The translations under genes and the position numbers were made by a program. The notes beneath the pieces are model-generated. The model saw only the letters and a program-made list of their open reading frames with translations, did not search any database and was not told where the DNA came from. DNA of 64,000 nucleotides from Mycobacterium paraterrae (GTDB taxonomy: Bacteria > Actinomycetota > Actinomycetes > Mycobacteriales > Mycobacteriaceae), in assembly GCF_022430545.2 (NCBI RefSeq), contig NZ_CP092488.2, positions 4,960,001-5,024,000 of the forward strand, given 5' to 3'. The first letter of the stretch is position 1, and each line of letters starts with the position of its first letter. Positions 1 to 7,988 of this stretch are shown here, one piece after another.

Positions 1-679
1 TGGCTTGCTCCATGGAGGTGGCGAGATCGGACCATTGGACGAGCTTGCGCCGCTGCTCGTACGGGAAGTCCAGCAGCGTGGCCAGCATGCGCGCGGTTAG
101 CTCGATCGAGACGTGCTGCACCCAGTTGAACGGTTCGCCAAGCGGCAGAGCGTCGAGCACGTCTACCACCCGCTCGCGGATGAGGCCCTCCATCTCACGC
201 AGGTTCTTCGGTGCGACCACACCCTGGACAGCCTGCCGTTGCCGGTCGTGTTTCGGGGGGTCCATCGCGATGAACATCGCAATGTCGAGGAAGCGCGGCG
301 GGCTCCCGATGACGATGAACGGCTCGGAGGAGAAGACCTCGTGGTTCTTGTCGACGGCCACGATGTCGGCATGCCGCGTCACCGACCAGAACGGGCCGAA
401 CGCGCTGTGGGCCTGATAGTGCACGGGAGCCTCGTTGCGTAGGCGCTCGTAATAGGACTTCCAGCGACCCTGACGATAGAGGAAAGGATTGCTAAGGTCG
501 ATGTCGGTCAGTTCAACCTCGTCAGCCGGCGGGATCGGTCGCTCGATGAAGATTTTTTCACCGTTGGTGCCGGTGACCCAGCGCCGCGTTCTGTCGTAGA
601 GGTGGGCGCCCTGGATTATTCGGTCCATCGGAATTGTTGCCTGAGCCTTGGCAGTGACTGCCTCGCGAATATTGCTCAC
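1..679 (-). CDS. CYP153-type cytochrome P450 (alkane/fatty-acid terminal hydroxylase), 3' end beyond window
   Basis: The gene runs off the left edge, so only about the first 226 residues are visible. They read like the N-terminal half of CYP153 alkane 1-hydroxylases: an FGPFWSVTRHADI stretch, FIAMDPPKHDRQR (residues about 135-147) and a VSIELTARMLATLLDFPYEQRR segment in the I-helix approach. The heme-binding Cys loop lies outside the window. The start is GTG at 679, eight or so bases after an AGAGGTGAG ribosome site; an upstream ATG at 700 hits a stop after five codons. The ferredoxin gene ends 20 bases upstream on the same strand and is the likely electron donor. By family, it hydroxylates the terminal carbon of medium-chain alkanes or fatty acids in the cytosol. 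The CYP153 assignment is by remembered similarity. Confidence 0.85.
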   Translation of the reverse strand, partial: MSNIREAVTAKAQATIPMDRIIQGAHLYDRTRRWVTGTNGEKIFIERPIPPADEVELTDIDLSNPFLYRQGRWKSYYERLRNEAPVHYQAHSAFGPFWSVTRHADIVAVDKNHEVFSSEPFIVIGSPPRFLDIAMFIAMDPPKHDRQRQAVQGVVAPKNLREMEGLIRERVVDVLDALPLGEPFNWVQHVSIELTARMLATLLDFPYEQRRKLVQWSDLATSMEQA

Positions 680-699
680 GTCTCACCTCTCTTTCGTCA

Positions 700-1020
700 T
701 CACAGTTGGAACTCGGGCAGATGGACGATCAAACCGTCCCACGCCTCAGAGACCTGCATCTGGCAGGACAGCCGGGAGGTCGGCTGACGCTCGGGGTTCA
801 TCGCGAGCATCTCCTCTTCATTGGCCCCGGAGAGGCCGACCCGATCGGACCATTGCGGATCGACGATCACATGGCAGGTGCCGCACGCGGCTTCGCCTCC
901 GCAGTCGCCGTCGATGCCGGGCACCGCATTGTTGGTCGCGACCCGCATCAGTGACTGACCTTCCTCGAGAGGCGCCTCATACTTCTCGCCGCCGTGGGAG
1001 ACAAATGTGACAACTGCCAT
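700..1020 (-). CDS. 2Fe-2S ferredoxin (adrenodoxin type)
   Basis: A protein of 106 residues with the plant/adrenodoxin-type cluster ligands CGGEAACGTC (C-X5-C-X2-C, residues about 40-49) and a fourth Cys in RLSCQMQ near residue 86. The surrounding GDCGGEAACGTCHV motif is typical of ferredoxins that serve bacterial class I P450s. The start is ATG at 1020 behind an AAGGAGCC ribosome site. The P450 gene follows 20 bases downstream, so the two are probably one operon; a ferredoxin reductase would be expected further left, outside the window. The divergent AraC-family gene shares the upstream region of about 117 bases. Confidence 0.93.
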   Translation of the reverse strand: MAVVTFVSHGGEKYEAPLEEGQSLMRVATNNAVPGIDGDCGGEAACGTCHVIVDPQWSDRVGLSGANEEEMLAMNPERQPTSRLSCQMQVSEAWDGLIVHLPEFQL

Positions 1021-1137
1021 AGCCAGGCTCCTTGCGTGTCCTCAGTTACTTGACACAAGTCTTGCGCCAGATGAGCGCTGCGGCTATGTTCGCCGGAGTC
1101 AGAAACTTGTGATTTCGGCTCAAAGGGGCCATGGTCA

Positions 1138-2148
1138 GTGAACCCCAATGACGCGGGTGTGCCCCCACTCGCATTCGTGCAAATGCTCGAGAGCCCGGCG
1201 TTTGACCCAGACGCCGTCGCGCGGCTTCGCAACATCATGGCTCGCGAAGGAACCGACGAGGCGACGCTGATTCAGCGTGATGTCCAGGCCCCGTTACGGT
1301 GGTTTCGTGAGGCGTACCCCGGTCTAGACATCGATCAGGCAACGCTGCTCGGATTTGCGTTAGCCGAACAGGCACAGTTGACGTCCTTCGGCCCGCTGAG
1401 TGTTCCGCTGGTCAGCGCGGGCTCAGTGGCCGAGATCGTAGAGCTGCTGACTTATCTGCCGTTGATCACGACGGCTGTCAAAGCACAGTTTCATCCAGAT
1501 GACCAAGGCCTCACCGTCGGGCTCTGGGGACACACCAGCGATCGGGCCCTGGACTGCCTCGCCGTCACGTACGCCGGGTTGGCGTTGTTGCGACTGCTGG
1601 ACATGCTCGTCCGTGCGGCGCCGACCCTCACACTCCACTTGAGTTGGCCAGCGCCCGCCGCCTTGAAAGATCGCGAGGACGACCTTACCGCCGGGCGCCT
1701 GTTCTTCGACGCTCCGATGTCCTTCCTCCATGTTCCCGCGGACACGCTCAACGAGGTGTGCCGGTTCTCCGATCCCGTCGCATACCGACTCGCCATCGTC
1801 GATCTGCAGCGAACTCTCGACCAGCGGAGCGAAACCACGTCGTTCTCGGAGAAGGTGAGACGGCTGCTGCAGAAGGAGCCCGGACGCCGAAGTAAACATT
1901 GGTTCGCACATGAGCTGTCAATGTCCACCAGCACACTCAAGCGGCGCCTCTCCGAAGAGGAGACCACCTTTCGCGAGTTGCGCCAAGCATTCCTGCGCGA
2001 GCGCGCGATGCTGCAGCTACTCGACCGATCCCTATCGGTGAGTGAGATAGCCACGGATCTCGGATACAGCGACCTCGCCAACTTCTCACACGCCTTCAAG
2101 CGATGGACCGGCCGCTCTCCGAGCGAGTTCCGGCTCTCACCACATTGA
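1138..2148 (+). CDS. AraC-family transcriptional regulator
   Basis: A protein of 336 residues. The N-terminal two thirds resemble the AraC-type ligand-binding arm found in OruR-like regulators, and the last 90 or so residues form the double helix-turn-helix: WFAHELSMSTSTLKRRLSEE is the first HTH and VSEIATDLGYSDLANFSHAF, followed by KRWTGRSPSEFR, is the classical AraC C-terminal signature. The start is GTG at 1138. It is divergent from the ferredoxin-P450 genes, so it is the natural candidate activator of that alkane-oxidation operon; this is inferred from position only. No clear operator was identified in the 117-base gap. Confidence 0.9.
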   Translation: MNPNDAGVPPLAFVQMLESPAFDPDAVARLRNIMAREGTDEATLIQRDVQAPLRWFREAYPGLDIDQATLLGFALAEQAQLTSFGPLSVPLVSAGSVAEIVELLTYLPLITTAVKAQFHPDDQGLTVGLWGHTSDRALDCLAVTYAGLALLRLLDMLVRAAPTLTLHLSWPAPAALKDREDDLTAGRLFFDAPMSFLHVPADTLNEVCRFSDPVAYRLAIVDLQRTLDQRSETTSFSEKVRRLLQKEPGRRSKHWFAHELSMSTSTLKRRLSEEETTFRELRQAFLRERAMLQLLDRSLSVSEIATDLGYSDLANFSHAFKRWTGRSPSEFRLSPH

Positions 2149-2189
2149 GCTGTCCCGGCGGGTCCGGAGATCCGACCTTTGCGGCGTCT

Positions 2190-2641
2190 TTCTGCAGCGT
2201 CGCCTCTCCCCGGGTGTTCGATGGAGGCCCGAGCCTGCGCGCCGGGCAGCAGATTCACCCGGTCACACAAGCCGGCCAGATGCTCGGCCAGCACCGAATC
2301 CAATTGGCGGGCATGACCGAAAGTGAACTCCCGCAACAGCGTTCCCATCGTTGACGGGGGATACACCCGGCGGAAAAAGGGATTTATGCCGCCAGCGCGG
2401 ACCAGGTCGACATCATCGATGTAATCCGCGCCCGCTTACATGCTCGCGATCAGGGTGGCCAGTTTCGGAGCCGGATTGGCCGACCTCGACTTGACCCTGG
2501 GAGCTGCGATGTGAATCTTGTTGGCCAACAACTCCGATAGGCCTGCCTGCTCAGCCAGCGCCATCACCGGCACCAGGCCCGCGCACGACACCAGATATCC
2601 TCATCGAACACATCGGACCGCGGGGTGAACGTGTGGGACAC
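2190..2641 (-). pseudogene. Decayed IS1380-like transposase, N-terminal fragment
   Basis: Read on the minus strand, this stretch translates in pieces to the N-terminal part of an IS1380-type transposase. Visible pieces are SHTFTPRSDVFDE, then after a frameshift near 2600 LVPVMALAEQAGLSELLANK, then AGADYIDDVDLVRAGG immediately after an in-frame TAA near 2438, then PPSTMGTLLREFTFGHARQLDSV and LLPGAQARA. The order and spacing match the family. The catalytic domain is missing: similarity stops near 2190. One frameshift, one stop codon and the truncation make it a dead remnant. Bases 2149-2189 and 2642-2788 show nothing I recognise. The family call is from memory. Confidence 0.7.
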
Positions 2642-2788
2642 TCGCGCCGGAAGTGCCGTTCTCGAACTGGACCGATTGTTGCCTGAACAATATCAATCTT
2701 CCCAGCTCAGAACGCACTTTCCTTATCCCGACACCCCGACAAACAGTCCATTGTCAGTGGATCGAGGCCAAGACCGCTCAAGTCACAG

Positions 2789-3463
2789 CTATCTATAGCC
2801 AACGCCGAGGTAGCGGAGCGCCACCCGCGAGATCCGCGCACCCGTGGTGGCGATGTCCGCGGAGGGAAGAACGACGTGACTCACGGTGAGCCGCACCAGA
2901 ACGTCTGCGACCTCCTCGACGTCTTCGGAGTCGAGATCGGCGAAGTGGTCGTGAAACCACGCGACCAAAGCCGCGGAGGAGAGCTGGAGCAGGGACGCCG
3001 ATGTCGGCAGGAGAGGAAGAACGCCCGTCGTCGGCGCACCGGCGCGATCATCCCCTGAGTGGTTGGACGTCAGCACCGACTTCAGGAGCGGACTGGCTTC
3101 TGCTTCACGCAGGGTGAACCGCACCGCTGCGGTGATGCCGCCCTGAACGTCGCCGGTGTGTTCGGCGAGAATGGCGTGGATACCCTCCAGGAAGCGCTGA
3201 CCCTCGGCCACCACGAGCGCGTCACCAAGTCCCTGCTTATCGCCGAACTCCTTGTATAGCGTCGGTCGGGAGACGCCGACAAGTTCGGCGACCTCACTCA
3301 CTCGGACTTGTTCCCAGCCCTTCTCAATGGTGAGTTCCCGTGTCGCCCTCAAGACCTGCTCGCGGATATGTCGGCGAAACGACATCCGCGCCGAATCAGT
3401 TGGCATACGAGCAGAATAGGTGGCGAACTGGGATCTCCCGCGCAGCCCGACGACTGGCGTCAA
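2789..3463 (-). CDS. TetR-family transcriptional regulator
   Basis: The N-terminal HTH is clear: REQVLRATRELTIEKGWEQV, then SEVAELVGVSRPTLYKEFGDKQGLGDAL, the TetR recognition helix region with the usual YKEFGDK. The C-terminal ligand domain is unremarkable. Two starts are possible: TTG at 3463, which overlaps the stop of the hydrolase gene as TTGA, or ATG at 3406, 19 codons later. Neither has a strong ribosome site; I keep the coupled TTG. It is the last gene of the thioesterase-hydrolase-TetR operon and probably controls it. Confidence 0.88.
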   Translation of the reverse strand: MTPVVGLRGRSQFATYSARMPTDSARMSFRRHIREQVLRATRELTIEKGWEQVRVSEVAELVGVSRPTLYKEFGDKQGLGDALVVAEGQRFLEGIHAILAEHTGDVQGGITAAVRFTLREAEASPLLKSVLTSNHSGDDRAGAPTTGVLPLLPTSASLLQLSSAALVAWFHDHFADLDSEDVEEVADVLVRLTVSHVVLPSADIATTGARISRVALRYLGVGYR

Positions 3464-4371
3464 ACGGTACGGTCGAGAAAGTCGACGACCGCCGTCGAGA
3501 ATGCGTCGTTGTTGTCGCCAGCAACCATGTGGCCCGCGCCTGACACGTCAACGGTTTGCGCGTGGGGAACCAAGGTGAGGAAATCCTTCACTGTCTCTTC
3601 GGAGACTATGTCCGACAGCAGGCCGCGGACCAGCAGCGCCGGCGCGGACACCTGTCGCGCGCCATCGACAAGGAATGCGCTCATCATCTCGAACTCCTCT
3701 GCGCCGTCGTCTGAATCACTCTGCAGGAACTGAAAATTCGACGTCGCAAACGCCGGATCCCATCGCCAGGCCCAGCGACCGTCTCCACGTCGGCGGAGGA
3801 CTTTTTGAAGGCCGTCGACGTTTTCGGGGCGAGGGCGGTGCGGGTTGTAGGCGGCGATCACGTCAGCGGCCGACTCTAGGCTGTCGAAACCTTCGGGATG
3901 GGCCGACATGAACGATAGGACTCGGCGGGCGCCGTGCATCTGCATTCGCGGAGTGATGTCAACCAGGACGACGGCCTGCCATAGCTCCGATGGGGCGAGC
4001 AAGTGCGTGCCGAGGATGGTCAAACCGCCCAACGATGCCCCGATCGCGGCAACTGGGCGGGCGGAGCCGGCGTACGCGCGCACGGCCAACAGGTCGGACC
4101 CCAGCCGTTCGATGTCATAGCGTCCGTCTGGATCCCAGTCGCTGTCACCATGTCCCCTTGCGTCGTAGGCGGCAACGGTGTAGCCCCGCTGATGCAATCG
4201 TTGGGCGGTGACATCCCAGGCGTGCCGGCTCTGACCACCGCCGTGAAGGAGCAACACGACCGCCCGCGGTCCGTCACAGCGGTAGAAGTCGACCGCCAGC
4301 GAGAGCCCATCCACCGTGGGCACGCGCTCGACGACAGGAGCGGACAAATCATGTGCTCTGTTTGCAGACAT
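3460..4371 (-). CDS. Alpha/beta-hydrolase fold protein
   Basis: A protein of 303 residues with an alpha/beta-hydrolase layout: oxyanion-region LLLHGGGQSRHAW (residues about 40-52), nucleophile elbow GASLGG (Ser in G-X-S-X-G, residues about 113-118), an acidic residue in the LLVRGLLSDIVS strand, and a C-terminal His in GAGHMVAGD. It could be an esterase, epoxide hydrolase or lactonase; the substrate cannot be read from the sequence. The ATG at 4371 overlaps the thioesterase stop codon (ATGA), and its own stop overlaps the TetR start, so the three genes look translationally coupled. No signal peptide is seen, so it is probably cytosolic. Confidence 0.88.
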   Translation of the reverse strand: MSANRAHDLSAPVVERVPTVDGLSLAVDFYRCDGPRAVVLLLHGGGQSRHAWDVTAQRLHQRGYTVAAYDARGHGDSDWDPDGRYDIERLGSDLLAVRAYAGSARPVAAIGASLGGLTILGTHLLAPSELWQAVVLVDITPRMQMHGARRVLSFMSAHPEGFDSLESAADVIAAYNPHRPRPENVDGLQKVLRRRGDGRWAWRWDPAFATSNFQFLQSDSDDGAEEFEMMSAFLVDGARQVSAPALLVRGLLSDIVSEETVKDFLTLVPHAQTVDVSGAGHMVAGDNNDAFSTAVVDFLDRTV

Positions 4372-4814
4372 CAAGAGATGGCCTTCGGTGCGACGACGGT
4401 GACGGTGCCCTGCGCCGCACACACCGCTCTGCCGTCGTTGCAGATGTCGATACGTGCCACACCGCTGGTTCTGCCCAGCGAGATGATCTCAGCCGTGGCT
4501 ACACAGGTTCCGCTGGAAACTGGACGAAGCAAATTCAGTTTGAACTCCGTCGTCGCGACCCAGGATCCCATCGGAATCACGGGATAAAACACCACTCCAA
4601 GGCAATGGTCGACCATGGCCGACAAGCAGCCGCCATGCAAGTTGCCGAAAGGCGTCTTCAGGTCGTCGCGTGCGTCCATCTCCGCGACGAGCCGTCCAGC
4701 AGTGAAGTCAGTGTGCCGGAAGCCGAGGTAACCGGCCAACCCGCCCGTGGTTTCTGCTGCGCTCTGCAGTTGTTCAGCGACCTGCTGGTTGAACGTGGTG
4801 AACTGCACAGACAT
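4371..4814 (-). CDS. PaaI-type hotdog-fold thioesterase
   Basis: A protein of 147 residues with the hotdog/PaaI pattern: LKTPFGNLHGGCLSAMVDHCLG (residues about 52-73), with the HGG turn and an acidic residue in the long central helix, then the TTEFKLNLLRPV strand and a GRAVCAAQGTVTVV terminal strand. The family hydrolyses acyl-CoA or aryl-CoA thioesters as a multimer in the cytosol. It is the first gene of the three-gene minus-strand operon. The 47-base gap upstream to the next TetR gene contains AGACA-N8-TGTCT (4844-4861), a possible operator. Confidence 0.9.
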   Translation of the reverse strand: MSVQFTTFNQQVAEQLQSAAETTGGLAGYLGFRHTDFTAGRLVAEMDARDDLKTPFGNLHGGCLSAMVDHCLGVVFYPVIPMGSWVATTEFKLNLLRPVSSGTCVATAEIISLGRTSGVARIDICNDGRAVCAAQGTVTVVAPKAIS

Positions 4815-4861
4815 GTCCGGCCTCCTACCTCAGCTGTGGTTGAGACATTACGCCTTGTCTG

Positions 4862-5521
4862 TCACATCGGTCGACAATGGTCGCTCGCCAGGATTGCGGG
4901 AAGGAGAAACCTTGAAAGAAATGTCCGGAGCCCGTCACGACTGCGCTCCCGCGGTCCTCGAACAGTCAGCAGGCTCAGTATCGTGCGGAGAACCCACTCG
5001 GCGGCGTCGTCGACGGAGACGCCCGGTTCTACGTAACTCCAGTGTCTCCTGAAGATGGGACGGAGAAACTCGGTGACGAGTTCGAAGAGTGACGTCGAGG
5101 TCCCCGCCGCGAGGCCAACGCCGGCGAGTTCCTCGTCGCTGCCGAACAACAATCCGATGATCTCTTCGCGGCGCGCGGCCTCAACTGTGTATTCCACGAA
5201 ATCGACGAGAGCGGAGCCCAGATCGGTATGCTCCGCGATCCGGGGGTTGATGCGATCGAGATAGCGCTCGGCGGCGCGAATGATGACGCCCGACATCACC
5301 GCCTCCCGATTAGGGAAGTAGCGATACACCGTTGCCCTGGAGACACCCGCTGTTCTGCCGATGTCCTCCATGGTCGTGCCTACCACGCCGCAACTCTCTA
5401 GGCACCGCTCGGCAGCATCTAGCAATCGGTCGCGAGCGGAACCACGATCTGACGGCGCGGCGGCACCCCATCGCACCAACTTCGTCGACACAACAGCCAG
5501 TATGCCGCGGGCGCACACCAT
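4862..5521 (-). CDS. TetR-family transcriptional regulator
   Basis: The HTH reads ARDRLLDAAERCLESCG followed by TTMEDIGRTAGVSRATVYRYF, a textbook TetR recognition helix. The remainder is an effector-binding domain of about 150 residues. The start is uncertain: ATG at 5521 is used here; the frame is open up to an ATG at 5554, and GTG at 5491 is also possible. With the 5521 start, the GACAC-N10-GTGTC dyad at 5542-5561 sits directly upstream, as expected for autoregulation. It is divergent from the thiolase-remnant/dehydrogenase operon (from 5596) and likely represses it; it also lies upstream of the thioesterase operon. Confidence 0.87.
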   Translation of the reverse strand: MVCARGILAVVSTKLVRWGAAAPSDRGSARDRLLDAAERCLESCGVVGTTMEDIGRTAGVSRATVYRYFPNREAVMSGVIIRAAERYLDRINPRIAEHTDLGSALVDFVEYTVEAARREEIIGLLFGSDEELAGVGLAAGTSTSLFELVTEFLRPIFRRHWSYVEPGVSVDDAAEWVLRTILSLLTVRGPRERSRDGLRTFLSRFLLPAILASDHCRPM

Positions 5522-5541
5522 TGTGGCTTGACTGCAGATAT

Positions 5542-5561
5542 GACACCATCGCATTCGTGTC
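5542..5561. promoter_or_regulatory. Candidate TetR operator dyad
   Basis: GACAC and GTGTC half-sites separated by ten bases lie in the short divergent region between the TetR gene and the gene starting at 5596. Half-site symmetry is exact, but the spacer is long and no second copy is present at this junction. The assignment rests on position and symmetry only. Confidence 0.35.
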
Positions 5562-5595
5562 TCACAACAGCCCGTGGCCCTGAGCGAGTGATCGA

Positions 5596-6030
5596 TTGTC
5601 GGTAGAAGCGCGTACTCCGGTGGTGGTCGGCGTAGGCGAAGTAACCCATCGCGGGGACGACGTCGTCACCGGCCTCGGTTGGTATTCGACGAAACATTCG
5701 GTCGGTGTGTGGTCGGCCACCCCTCCACCAACCGGGTGGCGACTGATCGACACGGCAGACGAACAAGCTCAGATCGATTCATCGCGGCTGGCCGTCGCAG
5801 GCGTCGACGAGGCGACCGGTCGCGCGACAGTGGACGGGTACACGGTCGAATACGACCGAGACGGGCGACCTCGATGGACACCGATCATCGCGCACCTGTC
5901 CGACGGGCGAAGAGTCGTCGCACGCAGCGACGATCCGCAGATTGCCGAGGCGATGGCGGGCGAGATGTACGTTGGCAGAACGGTTTGCCTCCGAAACACA
6001 GGGTCGTCCACGGGATTCGAGCTTCCATGA
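5596..6030 (+). pseudogene. Internally deleted thiolase (acetyl-CoA acetyltransferase) remnant, still open
   Basis: The 144-residue frame begins like an acetyl-CoA acetyltransferase (RTPVVVGVGEVTHR, residues about 6-19) and then jumps straight to the C-terminal part of the same family: VTGLGWYSTKHSVGVWS (residues about 24-40), PPPTGWR, and the C-terminal extra domain ATVDGYTVEYDRDGRPRWTP. About 300-350 residues carrying the active-site Cys and most of the thiolase fold are absent. The frame stayed open across the junction, so an in-frame deletion is inferred. It ends in ATGA overlap with the alcohol dehydrogenase and may survive as a translated leader that couples that gene. The alternative is a genuine small OB-fold protein; I prefer the remnant. 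Confidence 0.65.
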
Positions 6031-7163
6031 TCGCCGAGGCCATGGTGTTGACCGGACCGCGGAATCTGGAGCGGCGCCAGATGACCATCCCCGACGTCGG
6101 TGACCGCGGTGCGATCCTGCGAGTTGAAGCATGTGGTCTATGCGGTACAGATCACGAACAATTCACCGGACACCTGCCTGCCGGCTTCTCATTCGTTCCA
6201 GGTCACGAAATCGTCGGCATCGTCGAACATGTCGGCAATGCGGCCAGCGAACGCTTGTGCGTCCAGGCCGGCCAGCGCGTGGCCGTCGAGGTGTTCCGGT
6301 CCTGCCGAGACTGCCCGGAGTGTCGCCGCGGCGAATACCGGCGATGTGCGGTGAACGGCATCGCCACCATGTTCGGGTTCGTCGACGTGGAGATCGGCGC
6401 CGGGTTATGGGGCGGATACGCCACCCATGTGGAGCTTCCGTGGGACGCGATGCTACTCCCGATTGCCGAAGACATGGACCCCGTTCTCGCCACGTTGTTC
6501 AACCCTCTCGGGGCCGGTATCCAATGGGGGAAAACTCTTCCCGACACCAAGGCGGGGGGTATCGTAGCGATACTGGGACCGGGCATCCGCGGGATCTGCG
6601 CGGCGGTGGCGGCGAACGAGGCGGGAGCCGCTTTCGTCGCGATGACCGGCATCGGTCCACGCGACGATCAGCGACTGGCCATAGCCAGATCATTCGGTGT
6701 CGACCTGCCCATCGACGTATCGCAGGACGATGCAGTGACAGCGCTCCAGCGTGAGACAGGCGGACAGCTTGCCGACGTGGTCGTCGATGTCACCGCCAAA
6801 GCACCCTCCGCGTTCGCCGACGCCGTCGCCCTTGCCAGGCCTGGCGGCACGGTCGTGGTTGCCGGCACCCGCGGCGGAGGCGGCGCGCCCGGCTTTGAAC
6901 CAGACACGCTGGTGTATAAGGAATTACACATCTCCGGTGCACTCGGCGTGGAGTATCCCGCCTACCGGGCAGCCCTCGAGATTCTGGCCACGCGCCGCTG
7001 GCCGTTCGACCGGATCACAAGAGAATCAACCGGATTCGCTGGTCTCGCGCCGCTGCTCAGTTCGCTTGCAGATGAAAATGCCAAATCGAGTGCGGCCCTG
7101 CACAACGTCTTCGTGCCCACGCCCTCACAGCATGCGGAGCTTCAACAGAGAAAGGTCACGTGA
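6027..7163 (+). CDS. Zinc-dependent medium-chain alcohol dehydrogenase
   Basis: A protein of 378 residues starting at ATG 6027 inside the stop overlap of the preceding frame. Zinc-ADH hallmarks: catalytic-site CGLCGTDHEQ (residues about 36-45), GHEIVG (about 59-64), structural-zinc Cys cluster CRDCPECRRGEYRRC (about 92-106) and a Rossmann segment IVAILGPGIRGICAAVAA with the glycine-rich turn. It oxidises or reduces an alcohol/aldehyde with NAD(P) in the cytosol; the substrate is not evident. It sits between a thiolase remnant and a carboxymuconolactone-decarboxylase-like gene, with 4-base overlaps on both sides, so it belongs to one operon that probably degrades an organic acid or alcohol. 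Confidence 0.92.
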   Translation: MIAEAMVLTGPRNLERRQMTIPDVGDRGAILRVEACGLCGTDHEQFTGHLPAGFSFVPGHEIVGIVEHVGNAASERLCVQAGQRVAVEVFRSCRDCPECRRGEYRRCAVNGIATMFGFVDVEIGAGLWGGYATHVELPWDAMLLPIAEDMDPVLATLFNPLGAGIQWGKTLPDTKAGGIVAILGPGIRGICAAVAANEAGAAFVAMTGIGPRDDQRLAIARSFGVDLPIDVSQDDAVTALQRETGGQLADVVVDVTAKAPSAFADAVALARPGGTVVVAGTRGGGGAPGFEPDTLVYKELHISGALGVEYPAYRAALEILATRRWPFDRITRESTGFAGLAPLLSSLADENAKSSAALHNVFVPTPSQHAELQQRKVT

Positions 7164-7738
7164 CGAGGACGGAACGCGTACCGATGCTCGACCTTGAGCA
7201 GGCCCGGCTGCGGGCTGCCGAGTGTGGGCTGCCCGAAGAGATGGCAGAACTGTCAGTATTTCGCGTGGCACTTCACCAGCCGAGCCTCGCAGTGGCCCTG
7301 TACGGAATGCTCGAGGCGCTGCTATTTAACGGTGTGCTCGACGCCCGGCTACGCGAATTGATCATCATGCGCATCGGCTGGGTAACGGGGTCGGTATATG
7401 AGTGGACACAGCATTGGCGAATCGCGACGCTGCTCGGTGTGGCTTCGGATGACCTTCTGGCGGTGCGTGACTGGCAAAGTTCCAATCGTCTGGGCCATGC
7501 CGAGCGTGCAGTCCTGGCGGCGACCGATGATGTGGTACGTGACGGGGTCATTGCCGAGGAAAACTGGGCCGCGTGCCACAAGGCATTCAATGGCGATCAC
7601 GCGGTTTTGGTCGAACTTGTCGGAGCGATCGCCAATTGGCGGCTCTTTTCGATCCTGCTTCGATCCTTGAATATTCCGCTTGAGTCGGGTACCGACTCCT
7701 GGCCGCCCGATGGGCGAGCCCCTCGACGTGACGATTGA
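7160..7738 (+). CDS. Carboxymuconolactone decarboxylase / AhpD-like protein
   Basis: A protein of 192 residues of the CMD/AhpD alpha-helical family: LFNGVLDARLRELIIMRIGWVTGSVYEWTQHWRIA has the family's helix pair, with the usual RELIILR segment and YEWTQH in place of the redox CXXC-H, so a peroxidase role through a Cys pair is unlikely. Further on it has LGHAERAVLAATDDVVRDG, also typical of this subgroup. GTG at 7160 overlaps the dehydrogenase stop (GTGA). In other actinobacteria such proteins accompany ring or side-chain degradation genes; the precise role is unknown. The next 189 bases hold no gene I can see before the IS begins. Confidence 0.87.
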   Translation: MTRTERVPMLDLEQARLRAAECGLPEEMAELSVFRVALHQPSLAVALYGMLEALLFNGVLDARLRELIIMRIGWVTGSVYEWTQHWRIATLLGVASDDLLAVRDWQSSNRLGHAERAVLAATDDVVRDGVIAEENWAACHKAFNGDHAVLVELVGAIANWRLFSILLRSLNIPLESGTDSWPPDGRAPRRDD

Positions 7739-7927
7739 GTAAAAACCGGTTGTTCAGCAGTCGCACCCAAGTTGAAGCTCGGTTACCCCTTATGTTCCTA
7801 GTCAGTTGTGGGCTATTGAATTTCAAACGGGTAGTTGTGATTTCGGTCTCATAGCCACGGTCTCGGGGTAATGCCACCAACTAAACATGTGGAGCCAACT
7901 GTTCTGGGACGCCTACACCAGCCGTGA

Positions 7928-7988
7928 TGCCTCAGATCAAGATGCCCGCGAAATCTGATCCATGCCTCAGGTAAGAATGCCCGCGAAA
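7928..7988. repeat. Left double terminal repeat of the outer IS
   Basis: Two copies of a 26-base repeat (7928-7953 and 7963-7988), each starting TGCCTCAG and ending in ATGCCCGCGAAA. The inner copy matches the inner right repeat almost perfectly; the outer copy is more diverged. The doubled ends suggest two transposase-binding sites per terminus. Confidence 0.8.

Noticed and set aside
7160..7738. AhpD-type alkylhydroperoxidase
   Set aside because: The helix pair is right for the family, but the CXXC redox pair is absent (YEWTQH in its place), so only the broader carboxymuconolactone decarboxylase-like label is used.
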